64,000 nucleotides of DNA from Cellulophaga baltica (lineage in GTDB: Bacteria > Bacteroidota > Bacteroidia > Flavobacteriales > Flavobacteriaceae), in assembly GCF_900102165.1 (NCBI RefSeq), contig NZ_FNBD01000003.1, forward strand, positions 62,001 through 126,000, read 5' to 3'. The notes below the pieces were generated by a model, which worked only from the letters and a program-made list of their open reading frames with translations, was not told where the DNA came from and made no database searches. The position numbers and the translations under genes are program-made. Shown here piece after piece: positions 17,391 to 26,900 of the stretch (position 1 is the stretch's first letter; the number at the start of each line of letters is the position of its first letter).

Positions 17391-18311
17391 CTATTTTTTC
17401 TGTCTTGTTACCTTCATTGTAGGGTTAGAAACTTTTACCCTCTTTTTGGCATTAGCAGCATCCTCCGATTTTAAGTATTGAATATACCCACGTCCTTTAA
17501 ATTCATAAGAAGTTCCGCTATCCGGATGATACAATTCTATAGTACCATCATTAATTACATATAATTCAAAATAATCATCACCTATAAAATCATAACTTAA
17601 GGTTAATGCTTTTAAAGAGTCATCATTTGCTATATCATATACTTGATAATCCCCTTCAAAATCCCACTGTAAATTACCAACACTAGTTCCTGGCCCATCT
17701 ATAGATGATCTAAAAAAGTCACCATTGTCTCCGGATAAAAATTGTAAGAAATGCTCATTATCAAAATCGTTTATTGCTCCTGCCTGACTGGTAAATACTT
17801 TTTCCCATGCATCATATTCTTGTAAGAAATACTTAATATTCTCGTAGAACACCATATCATAATCAAAATTGCTGCGTTGGTATCCCCTTAAAAAATAAGA
17901 CGTATCTGTTCTTCTATGGTATAGTTCTATTGTAGCATTATTCACTACAAAAACTTCTAGATCATAAAAGCCATCTAGGTCGTGATCTATTTCTAAAAGA
18001 CCACGAGCGCCATCATAGACGCCTACATCTATACCAAAGCCGTTTCCAGATTTACCAATACCTACTAAGTTATTATTTGCATATAATGTACCCCCAACAA
18101 AAGAAACTGTAAATGCTCTTTGTAAAAATGGCACTTCGCCATTTCCTTGTGTTGCATTAATATCTATGTACCATAAATCTTTTGATGCTAGAACCTGATT
18201 AACGTTAAACACTGGTTCCTCAATAAAATCATCTGCTACAATAACTTCTGTATAACATGAAGAAGCTAATAATCCTAGGAATACAAATCCGAATAGTAAT
18301 TTTATTTTCAT
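17391..18311 (-). CDS. Lipoprotein with an internal domain duplication, unknown function
   Basis: 306 residues. A lipoprotein signal ends in LLASSC. Two similar halves are visible: YDLEVFVVNNATIELYHRR with TSYFLRGYQR in the first, and YFELYVINDGTIELYHPDS with TSYEFKGRGY in the second. Each half is beta-rich and acidic, and each contains a DINAT/WDFEG-type opening strand. The C-terminus is basic (KKRVKVSNP, KVTRQKK). No enzyme motif is recognised. It is monocistronic, with its own terminator, and divergent from gpsA. Probably a surface or periplasmic protein found in flavobacteria. Confidence 0.78.
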   Translation of the reverse strand: MKIKLLFGFVFLGLLASSCYTEVIVADDFIEEPVFNVNQVLASKDLWYIDINATQGNGEVPFLQRAFTVSFVGGTLYANNNLVGIGKSGNGFGIDVGVYDGARGLLEIDHDLDGFYDLEVFVVNNATIELYHRRTDTSYFLRGYQRSNFDYDMVFYENIKYFLQEYDAWEKVFTSQAGAINDFDNEHFLQFLSGDNGDFFRSSIDGPGTSVGNLQWDFEGDYQVYDIANDDSLKALTLSYDFIGDDYFELYVINDGTIELYHPDSGTSYEFKGRGYIQYLKSEDAANAKKRVKVSNPTMKVTRQKK

Positions 18312-18407
18312 AATCTAAAATTTTATGGTTGCTAGGTATAAAACAATTCTCGTGCCAAAAATATTATAGTACTGATTATCATCATTTTATATTATCTTGA
18401 TTTTGAC

Positions 18408-18415
18408 TAATTTTG
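18408..18415 (+). promoter_or_regulatory. Putative -7 box upstream of gpsA
   Basis: TAATTTTG matches TAnnTTTG, giving a leader of about 60 nt before gpsA. A TTG 8 nt upstream is too close to be a -33 element. Confidence 0.4.
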
Positions 18416-18482
18416 CAAAAGACAGATGGGTTTTATTAAGCCTTGGAGAAAGACAATACTTTAATTTTTTAAAGATTGAATT

Positions 18483-19484
18483 ATGAATAGAGATTTGAAA
18501 TTTGCCGTTTTGGGCGGTGGAAGTTGGGCAACTGCAATTGTAAAAATGTTAACAGAAAATGTAGACACCTTACAATGGTTTATGCGCAATACGGATGCCA
18601 TAGAACATATAGAAACACAAGGACATAATCCTAATTATTTAAGCTCTGTAGAGTTTGATACTACGCAATTACAATTAACCAATGATATTAATATTGCCGT
18701 AAGCAATGCTGATATTATCATTTTTGTAGTACCCTCGGCTTTTTTAGAGGCAGAACTATCTAAACTAACCGTTTCTTTAAAAGGAAAGACCTTGTTTTCT
18801 GCAATTAAAGGTATTGTTCCAGAAACTGGACTCATTGTTGGAGAGCATTTACATAAAAAATACACTATTCCTTATGAAAATATTGGAGTAATTACGGGTC
18901 CTTGTCACGCAGAAGAGGTTGCTTTAGAGCGCTTATCTTACCTAACCATTGCATGTGGTGACAAACATAAAGCAGAAATTGTAGCAGAACATTTAAGTAG
19001 CGATTATATCAAAACAAAGATTTCTGATGATATCATAGGTACAGAATACGCTGCAATGCTAAAAAACATCTATGCTATTGCTGCCGGAATTGCTCATGGC
19101 TTAGGATATGGCGATAATTTCCAGAGTGTCCTTATGAGTAATGCTATTCGCGAAATGAAACGTTACATTAAAAGAGTACATAGCATGAAACGTAATATTA
19201 ATAACTCTGCCTATTTGGGCGACTTATTAGTAACCGGCTATTCTGTTTTTAGTAGAAACAGGATGTTTGGGAATATGATAGGAAAAGGCTACACGGTTAA
19301 AAGTGCCATGATGGAAATGAAAATGGTTGCAGAAGGGTTCTACGCAACAAAAAGTGCCTACAAACTAAACAACGATAGAAAAAAGAAATCTAAAACGCCC
19401 ATTTTAGATGCTGTTTATCAAGTGCTTTACAATGATAAAAATGCCAAGAAAATATTCAAAGACCTAACCGATAAATTGGATTAA
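18483..19484 (+). CDS. gpsA: Glycerol-3-phosphate dehydrogenase [NAD(P)+]
   Basis: Reduces dihydroxyacetone phosphate to sn-glycerol-3-phosphate for phospholipid synthesis. 333 residues, family length. The dinucleotide-binding VLGGGSWATAIVKML lies at residues 9-23, GPCHAEEVA in the middle, and the catalytic-lysine region TEYAAMLKNIYAIAAGIAHGLGYGDN follows. It is monocistronic and convergent with pbpC, with only 9 nt between the stops. Confidence 0.96.
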   Translation: MNRDLKFAVLGGGSWATAIVKMLTENVDTLQWFMRNTDAIEHIETQGHNPNYLSSVEFDTTQLQLTNDINIAVSNADIIIFVVPSAFLEAELSKLTVSLKGKTLFSAIKGIVPETGLIVGEHLHKKYTIPYENIGVITGPCHAEEVALERLSYLTIACGDKHKAEIVAEHLSSDYIKTKISDDIIGTEYAAMLKNIYAIAAGIAHGLGYGDNFQSVLMSNAIREMKRYIKRVHSMKRNINNSAYLGDLLVTGYSVFSRNRMFGNMIGKGYTVKSAMMEMKMVAEGFYATKSAYKLNNDRKKKSKTPILDAVYQVLYNDKNAKKIFKDLTDKLD

Positions 19485-19493
19485 GCTCAATTC

Positions 19494-21842
19494 CTATTGA
19501 ATGGTGATCACGATGCTAGCCTCATTTCCTAGTTCATCAACTACTGATATCGTATGATCACCTTCATCTGGTAAAATAGCAAGTTCATGAAAATCCTTAG
19601 TTTCTTTAAGGTACGTACTATTTAAATACCAAAATACTCTTGTCTCGGGCTTCGCATGTGCCAATTTTAAAACGAGCTCATTTTTTTTCCCTTCAAAATT
19701 TTTAGCTAAAGTAATGCGACTTCTATCTTTAGGATAGATGAACTCCATAGTTGGCACCATAACAGAAACGCAATCATTTCTAAATTCAGGCAGTGTTTTA
19801 TACGATGGATGTGTGCGCTTGTAATAATACTCCATTAAGGGAGGAAGTACAAACCAAGACGCTGTAACTGTGTTTGATAAATCTTCGCAGGAAGAATTGA
19901 TTCTAAACTGCCTATGCTGATCTAAATGAACCAATTCATGATAGGTGCAAGCACTTACATAGTTTTGCTTTTTAGGAATATCAATCGTTTTTTTAGGGCA
20001 AACCTCTGTAGCCAAATATCCGCTTTCAGCACACACCACTACAGAAACAAATTCATCTAAAGGCTTAGAAAACCAAGTAGAATTGGGTAACACATCAAAA
20101 ACATCAAACAAAATAGGCGCGGCACTAGATACCCCTGTGGTATTTGGTCTTCCTTCTCCATCTGCATTTCCTACCCAAACACCTACCACATAGTCTGTAG
20201 TTACCCCAATTGCCCAAGCATCTTTATTCCCAAAACTAGTTCCTGTTTTCCACGCTATTTCTTTGCTAGAATCATAAAATTCCCAAGACTCACTGCCTTC
20301 TGGCCTGTTCACTTCTTTCATCGCTTCAAAAGTCAGGTAAATACTACCTGCATCAAAAACAGTTTTGCTTTGAGATTTAGCACCAAAATCTAAAGTACTA
20401 TTATGAAAATAGGTGGGCTCTGTAAATTCATTTTTAAAATACTCGCTAGAGCTTTTATTATAATGATTTACGGTAGAAGCAAGGTTTGCATAGGTTTTAC
20501 ACAAATCCCACAGGTTACTTTCTGCCCCCCCTAAGATTAAGGTCAACCCGTAATGGTCTGCCGTTTTATTCAAGCCGCCTAATTCAAAAACATTTAATTG
20601 ATCTCTAAATTTTTCTAAACCATAAGACTGTAATAAACGTACTGCAGGGATATTCAGCGACCGTGCTAATGCTTTTTTTGCTTCGATAGCACCACTATAC
20701 GATTCATTAAAATTTTCTGGAGTATACCCCGCAATTTGCGTAGGCACATCTGGCACTAGCATATCTGGCAACAATTCCCCACCATCTAACATAGCCGCAT
20801 AAAGCAAAGGTTTTAGCACACTTCCCGTACTTCTATTGGCTTGCACCATATCTACGTCTTTCTCATGATCTTTATCTGTTGGTGCATTACCCACATAAGC
20901 CAGTACTTTTCTGGTTTTTACATCTAATACCAACACTGCCGTATTATAAACTAGATTTTGTTTTAGAGTATTATACTGTTTGCGAACGATAGCATTTACA
21001 TTTCTTTGCAGCTCTTGGTTGATACTGCTTTTAATGCGTTGTCCTTTTTTGGTTTTAGCAACATAATGCACAAAATGTGATGCATAACGCGGCAACGCAT
21101 AAGGTTTTTGAGGCAAGTCTTCTAACAAAGCTAAATTGTACGTGGTCCCATCTATGACACCTTGATTGAAGAGTTTCAACAGCAACCTATTTCTCTTCAA
21201 TAATAATTTAGATTGATTTTTTCCTGGATATATTAAACTTGGAGCATTAGGTAATACTGCTAAGGTTGCAGATTCTGCCCAAGATAATTGATGTGGTAAG
21301 AGTCCAAAATAACGCCAAGAAGCCACTTCTAATCCAACGACATTTCCTCCAAACGGAGCATGGCTAGCATAAAGATTTAAAATCTCTTCTTTAGAATAGC
21401 TAAACTCCAAGCGCGTTGCTAGTATTAGTTCTACAAATTTTTCAGCGTAAGAGCGACTTTTATACTCTCTAGATAAGCGTATTACTTGTTGTGTGAGTGT
21501 ACTTCCTCCTCGAACTGTTTTTCCTGCTGCTACGTTTGCTCCAATAGCCTTAGACATTGAAACCGGATTAAAACCAGGATGCTTATAAAAATAAGCATCT
21601 TCAAAATTAAGAAGGCATGTTTTAAATTTAAAAGGAACACTATCTACTACAGGAAAGCGCCATTGACCATCATCTGCAATTTTTGCCCCTAATAATTCTC
21701 CTTGCTTACTTTCTACGACTGTAGCGGTGGGTGCATTAAACAATACTGTGGGCAAACAAAAATAATAGGCAATTAAAAACACTGCTAGGACTAACAGTTT
21801 TTTAGGGTGCTTTTTTAGAATCTTAAATAGCCTTTCTTTCAA
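19494..21842 (-). CDS. pbpC: Penicillin-binding protein 1C
   Basis: Bifunctional peptidoglycan glycosyltransferase/transpeptidase-like protein of the inner membrane. 782 residues: one TM (about 13-33), a GT51 domain (FEDAYFYKHPGF and GGSTLTQQ), a transpeptidase domain with SxxK in STGSVLKP, SLN in RSLNIPAV and KTG in WKTGTSFGNKDAW, and a C-terminal BiPBP_C beta domain (about 690-780). The start is a TTG that shares bases with the TGA of the upstream ABM gene (TTGA), implying coupled translation. In many bacteria pbpC neighbours a large alpha-2-macroglobulin gene; here that gene is about 2 kb upstream (23948-29467). Confidence 0.94.
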   Translation of the reverse strand: MKERLFKILKKHPKKLLVLAVFLIAYYFCLPTVLFNAPTATVVESKQGELLGAKIADDGQWRFPVVDSVPFKFKTCLLNFEDAYFYKHPGFNPVSMSKAIGANVAAGKTVRGGSTLTQQVIRLSREYKSRSYAEKFVELILATRLEFSYSKEEILNLYASHAPFGGNVVGLEVASWRYFGLLPHQLSWAESATLAVLPNAPSLIYPGKNQSKLLLKRNRLLLKLFNQGVIDGTTYNLALLEDLPQKPYALPRYASHFVHYVAKTKKGQRIKSSINQELQRNVNAIVRKQYNTLKQNLVYNTAVLVLDVKTRKVLAYVGNAPTDKDHEKDVDMVQANRSTGSVLKPLLYAAMLDGGELLPDMLVPDVPTQIAGYTPENFNESYSGAIEAKKALARSLNIPAVRLLQSYGLEKFRDQLNVFELGGLNKTADHYGLTLILGGAESNLWDLCKTYANLASTVNHYNKSSSEYFKNEFTEPTYFHNSTLDFGAKSQSKTVFDAGSIYLTFEAMKEVNRPEGSESWEFYDSSKEIAWKTGTSFGNKDAWAIGVTTDYVVGVWVGNADGEGRPNTTGVSSAAPILFDVFDVLPNSTWFSKPLDEFVSVVVCAESGYLATEVCPKKTIDIPKKQNYVSACTYHELVHLDQHRQFRINSSCEDLSNTVTASWFVLPPLMEYYYKRTHPSYKTLPEFRNDCVSVMVPTMEFIYPKDRSRITLAKNFEGKKNELVLKLAHAKPETRVFWYLNSTYLKETKDFHELAILPDEGDHTISVVDELGNEASIVITIQ

Positions 21843-22150
21843 GTAGTGAGGGTATTGAATTCATACTCTCTTTCAACCAAACAAATCCGAACTTTATACC
21901 AAGAATACCACTCTTTTTGACCTTTTTTCTGAGCAAACCTATGGTCTAAATTTTTTTTCCAAGTTGCAATAGCTGCTAAACTTGTCCAATAACTTACCGT
22001 AATACCCACTTCTTCCCTTGCACTTTCAATACCTATAAAACCTTGTTCTTTTTCCGCAAGGGCCTCCATCTCCTGAGCCATTTCCCCATATCCATGATCA
22101 CCATCTGTTCTTGTAGATGTGAAAATTACGGCATAGTAAGGCTCTTTCAT
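21839..22150 (-). CDS. ABM-domain (antibiotic biosynthesis monooxygenase-like) protein
   Basis: 103 residues with a ferredoxin-like alpha/beta fold: YYAVIFTSTRTDGDHGYGEMAQEMEALAEKEQGFIGIES, then VGITVSYWTSLAAIATWKKNLDH. This is the usual ABM/YczJ layout. Members include haem-degrading and cofactor-free monooxygenases, and many have no known role. It lies between a small unknown gene and pbpC, overlapping pbpC by 4 bp. Confidence 0.82.
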   Translation of the reverse strand: MKEPYYAVIFTSTRTDGDHGYGEMAQEMEALAEKEQGFIGIESAREEVGITVSYWTSLAAIATWKKNLDHRFAQKKGQKEWYSWYKVRICLVEREYEFNTLTT

Positions 22151-22157
22151 GGTGCGT

Positions 22158-22514
22158 CTATTTAATATATTCTTTTTCTATAAAGTAATTTACAATCGCT
22201 TCTTTCATTAATACCGATTGTTCTCCTGCCTTAAGTGGCGGTAATTCTTCTTTCATAATATAATGCGGCCAACCTTCTTCATCAAAATAATCAAACGTAT
22301 AAAAACCATAAGGCTCCAATAAACGACAAATTGCTATATGCATAAGATCTAGCTTTTCGTCCTTTTTGTAGGACCTATGGTATTTTCCTAATTCCTGAAC
22401 ACCTACCAAATAAATAATAGCGTCTAATTCTAATGTATCGCCGTCTGCAAATTGTGCTGATAATTTTTCTAGCAACACATCCCAACGTTCTTTTAATTGT
22501 ATATCTCTTGACAT
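22158..22514 (-). CDS. Conserved hypothetical protein in the pbpC operon
   Basis: 118 residues from the ATG at 22514; a start at 22550 would add 12 residues with no clear signal. Soluble, acidic and mostly helical, with motifs IYLVGVQELGKYHRSYKKDEKLDLMHIA and GFYTFDYFDEEGWPHY. I do not recognise a characterised family. It is the first gene of a three-gene unit with ABM and pbpC (7-nt gap, then 4-bp overlap). Confidence 0.7.
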   Translation of the reverse strand: MSRDIQLKERWDVLLEKLSAQFADGDTLELDAIIYLVGVQELGKYHRSYKKDEKLDLMHIAICRLLEPYGFYTFDYFDEEGWPHYIMKEELPPLKAGEQSVLMKEAIVNYFIEKEYIK

Positions 22515-22631
22515 TATAGTTTCATTTATCTCAATGAATAAAAATAGCACTTCATATACTACCTATGACAATTCTTATCTTAATAGGTACACAGTATTTT
22601 TAATTCTTTTCAAAGGTACAAATCAAAGTTT

Positions 22632-22639
22632 TATATTTG
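22632..22639 (+). promoter_or_regulatory. Putative -7 box upstream of the CvpA gene
   Basis: TATATTTG matches TAnnTTTG, 16 nt before the ATG at 22656. Confidence 0.4.
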
Positions 22640-22655
22640 CCTTAAAGCAAGCAAT

Positions 22656-23153
22656 ATGAATTTTTTAGATATAGTTTTTGGATTAATCCTTGTTTGGGGG
22701 TTTTATATAGGGTTTAAAAACGGCTTATTTGTTGAAATAGCATCTATCATAGCGCTTATTGCTGGTATTTATGGCGCAATACATTTCTCCTACATCACTG
22801 GAACGTATTTAGCAGAAAATATGGATTGGAATGAACAGTATATGAATATTGCTTCTTTTGTTATAACCTTTATTATAATTGTTGTTTTAATTCATTTATC
22901 AGCAAAACTGTTGACCAAGATTGCTGATTTTGCCATGCTTGGATTTTTGAATAAAATAGCTGGTGGAATTTTTGGAGCTCTGAAAGTATCTATTATCATT
23001 GGCGCACTACTTCTCTTTTTTAGTTCGATGGCAGAAACCACCAATCTTATTAACGAAGAAACCAAGAAAGAATCTAAACTCTACGAACCTTTAAAAGCAA
23101 TCGGGGCGCTAATTTTTAGTAATATTTTAAAATTTGAACCGACTGAAAGCTAG
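22656..23153 (+). CDS. CvpA-family membrane protein
   Basis: 165 residues with four predicted membrane helices and the family pattern FLDIVFGLILVWGFYIGFKNGLF at the N-terminus, then IAGGIFGALKVSIIIGALL. CvpA proteins are linked to colicin V export in E. coli and to envelope stress resistance; the mechanism is unknown. It lies between the pbpC and alpha-2-macroglobulin loci but on the opposite strand. Confidence 0.87.
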   Translation: MNFLDIVFGLILVWGFYIGFKNGLFVEIASIIALIAGIYGAIHFSYITGTYLAENMDWNEQYMNIASFVITFIIIVVLIHLSAKLLTKIADFAMLGFLNKIAGGIFGALKVSIIIGALLLFFSSMAETTNLINEETKKESKLYEPLKAIGALIFSNILKFEPTES

Positions 23154-23277
23154 GTTATTAAAATTTATATGTACGAATTTTCCTCATTTACGAGTGGCGA
23201 ATTTAGTGATTTGGTGATTTCAGGCATATATTTCTGTTATTCAACGATAGTTTTCTTCTAATAATAGGCGTCCAAAG

Positions 23278-23285
23278 TACATTTG
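23278..23285 (+). promoter_or_regulatory. Putative -7 box upstream of the gene at 23296
   Basis: TACATTTG, a perfect TAnnTTTG match, ends 10 nt before the ATG, so the leader would be only a few nucleotides. Confidence 0.45.
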
Positions 23286-23295
23286 TTTTATTAAT

Positions 23296-23748
23296 ATGAT
23301 AATTTCTAAAACACAAATATTGCAAAAGCTTAAAAATAGCCCTTATTACAAAGAAGCATTCAACGAACTTTCCTACCCATTTGGTACGTTTTATCTGTTT
23401 GCCGGTTATGTTGTTGCTGAGATCAATGAAGGTGTTGTTTTCTCTTGGGAAGATCATGGAAAAACTGTCACTGAAGATATCGGAAATTTATACGATGAAA
23501 ATGGCTCTGGATTAATTTATATTACCAATAGAGTAGAGAAATATTCTGTAAATCCTGTAGGGTGGTTACAGTATTTTAAAAGTAGTTATAGACTTAAAGC
23601 TTATGTTATTGTTACCTATTCTAAAAAAGGGTATTCCAATACCCTATTAGAAAAACTATTTATGAATGCCAATATCTATCGTTATACCTGTTTAACAGAT
23701 GCTATTGAATGGGCTAAAAAAGAATGTTTAGTTTCTTCTTCCAATTAA
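23296..23748 (+). CDS. Hypothetical cytosolic protein
   Basis: 150 residues, no signal peptide or membrane segment. Alternating beta and alpha elements, for example PFGTFYLFAGYVVAEINEGVVFSW and KAYVIVTYSKKGYSNTLLEKLF, ending in TDAIEWAKKEC. The alternation and the late DAIEWA helix resemble SpoIIAA/STAS-like proteins of flavobacteria, but I cannot confirm it. Convergent with the alpha-2-macroglobulin gene. Confidence 0.65.
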   Translation: MIISKTQILQKLKNSPYYKEAFNELSYPFGTFYLFAGYVVAEINEGVVFSWEDHGKTVTEDIGNLYDENGSGLIYITNRVEKYSVNPVGWLQYFKSSYRLKAYVIVTYSKKGYSNTLLEKLFMNANIYRYTCLTDAIEWAKKECLVSSSN

Positions 23749-23874
23749 ACAACAACTGTATTCCAAGAATAATTGCTTTGTACAACTCTGCAAACTCATC
23801 AAATTAAAGACATTAATTGTAATACCTCTAAGAATGTCTTTTGAAATCACACTAATTTTCATTCTACAACAAAT

Positions 23875-23904
23875 AAAAGTGCCTATTAAATTAATAGACA
23901 CTTT
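23875..23904 (-). terminator. Terminator of the alpha-2-macroglobulin gene
   Basis: AAAGTG-c-CTATTAA facing TTAATAG-a-CACTTT. On the minus strand the C/A mismatch becomes G-U and a T-rich tract follows, matching the orientation of the gene at 23948-29467. Confidence 0.7.
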
Positions 23905-23947
23905 ATTACATTTTATAGCCATCTTAAAAGACACTACTAGTATGTTC

Positions 23948-26900
23948 CTATTGAACTACTTTTACCCATTGCCCTTTTGTTCTAGCAATATAATCACTAT
24001 CATACATAGCCTCTACCTGAACTCCAGGAAGGTAATACGTTCCTAAATAGGATGCGTTTAACAATATTCTAAATGTTTTTGTCTCACCTAGTCTAAAATC
24101 AAAATAGAAATTAGCACGATCATCTCTCAAATCGGTATGCGTTACGTTATTCTGCGCAAAATTTCCAAAGTCTGTAAAACGCGTATTTACAATTTCCCAT
24201 CCACTAGGGAATATTTCAGATAAAGCCATATTTTTAACAGCGCTCCCTGTAGTATTGGTTATGGTAACCTCAGCAACAAAATCTGTTCCTTGAGTAATAG
24301 CAGAGACATCAATTCTTGAACCATCACGGCTTTTAAAAGCTGTTTTTACCACTAGATTACGTTGAATTTCTTTCTCACTTCCTACAGGTAAAATTCCGTT
24401 ATTGATGATACTTACATAAACCATAGTACCTTCTAAGTTTTTTAAACTTAGGCTATTGGTTCCTTTCTTTATTTCTAATGTTCTGCTGGCTAAAGTTTTA
24501 CTCGTTGTAATACTTTCTGTTTTCCCATTTACAGCTACCGACGTTTTTATTCCTCTACCACCTACCATTTTGGCAAATTTACCCATAGCTAGAAGACTAT
24601 ACGAAGTACTCTGCGTACTCATCCAACGTTGCTCTTTTAAGCTCGCCGCTATAGCCTTAGCCAACTCTTGTGCTTTTGCTTTATCTTTTAGTAAAATATA
24701 GGTCTCCAATGCCATTGCTCTATTTCTTTCTGAAGAGCCATAACTATAATAATCATTCTTACTAGCTTCAAACGTTAATGACGCTGTTTTTAAAATTTGC
24801 TGTGCCACGCTTGCTTGTCCAATTAAACCATAAGCAGCTGCCAATCTAAATTTACTTTCATCAGATAAACCACTAGTTTCTCTTAAACGATTCATAGAAG
24901 CAATATCTGCATTCCCTGAAAGTGCTAAAGTGTACAACCTGTACGCTTGCGCTAGGTCTGAAGATGAACTTCCTGAACGCCAGTTTTTAGCCGTATTTTG
25001 TTGGTATTTTACCCAATTTGATTTAAAGGAGATAGGCATTACATACCCCTTCTTCTCTGCTTCTAACAGAAAATGACCTGCATAGGTTGTACCCCAATCA
25101 TCTGTAGAACTTAGTCCTGGCCAATATGAAAATCCACCTCCCGGTCGCTGGAACCCTCCTAAGCGTTTTATAGCATTTTCAACATTTTTTTGTGTTTCTG
25201 ATTTTTTTGCTAAGCTTAAATCAAAGATATCACTCAAAAACAATTGCGGAAATGCAGCAGAAGTAGTTTGTTCTACACAACCATGCGGATACCTTATTAG
25301 GTACTGCATGCGCCCATTGAAACTCATAGGTGGCAAAGTTGAAAATTCTACTTGAACAGAATTGCTACCGGCAATACCAAAAGTTTCTAAATCTATTTGC
25401 TTACTTGCATTTGCTTCAAGAACAATATCTTGAATCTCAGAAGTCATAGGGTTCGGATTCACGACATCTATTGGTATTTCAAAAGATGCTGTTTCTCCTC
25501 CTCCCGAAGCTTCTACAACTACTTTTCCTATCCCTTTAAAATCTGCCACATCTAAATCAAAATACACCATTTTCTCATCTGGCTGACTAAACGTAAGCGT
25601 TTGCGTAGCACTCCCAGACACCTTAAATGCTTTGTCTTGTTTTATCTTAACCGTAACATTTTTCACTTTAGACTCCATCGCAAATACAGTCACTGGTAAT
25701 GTTACTTTTTCACCTGGCGTTATTTTTCTAGGTAACGAAGCCAAGATCATTAAAGGCTTTCTTACTGGAGTTGTTTTTTCTGCTAGACCATAAGCTTCAC
25801 TGGCTGCATTCCCTGCAATTACCATTGTTCTTACAGAACCTACATATTTAGGAATGGCAATTTTATGCGATTTAGTTTCACCTGCTTTTAGTGTAAACGG
25901 TCCTAAGTGAACCACCATTGGCTCAAACCTATTGGCTTTCTTATTTTTTGCTCCTGCTAGTTCATCATCACCACCAATAGCAAATACTTGGTTAATTTTC
26001 CCACCAAAGGCACCTATCACATCGTCATAAATATCCCAAGTTTTTACACCTAAAGCTTCTCTGGCATAAAAAGTACTCCAGGCATCTGGAGTTTTAAAGC
26101 GCGTTAAATCTAAAAGACCTTCATCTACAATAGCAATCGTATAGGTCATGGCCTTGCTATTCTTTTCTCCAATTTTTACCGTAATACTTTCCTCAGGACG
26201 CAGTACTTCTGGCATCATAATCTGAGGTTCTAGTTTTGTTTTAGGATTCTCTACTCCAATTCCTACCACACCATACATACGAATAGGAGAATCATTCAAG
26301 GTAGAGGCATGTGGTTGTAACAAGGCTATATTTATATACACATTGGGCGTATAAATTTCCTTTATTGGTAACTTAAATTTAGTTTCACCTTTAGTCGTCT
26401 CTACCCATAAAGATTCTAAGACTTCACTCCCATTTTCTATAGTTACTAATGCTCTGCCACCTTCTGAACTTGGGAAAGTGATGGTAGCATCCTCCCCTAC
26501 ATTATATTTTTCTTTATCGGTTGAAAACAATAACATCGTAGCTGCAGAAGGATCATTCTTACGTGATTTTCCTGCCCACCCTGGCCAATCTATATATACA
26601 GCTTTTCCAGTAGCATGCCCGCCAGACTGATCTTCTACGCGCACTAAATAACGACCCCAGTCTGGATACTTTAATTCAAAATTAAAAGAACCTTTCCCAT
26701 TAGAAGAAGTACTGATTGTTTCTTCATAAACTTGTTCATGGTATTCACTACTGCTATAAGATGATAAATTATCAGCAGAATTATCCCACCACCATCTCCA
26801 GCTTACTTTATGTATAGATACTTTAAGATTACTCGTTGATTTAGGTTTTCCTTTTTCATCTACCGTAACTACCTCAAACTTATGTTTTACATCTGTAAGA

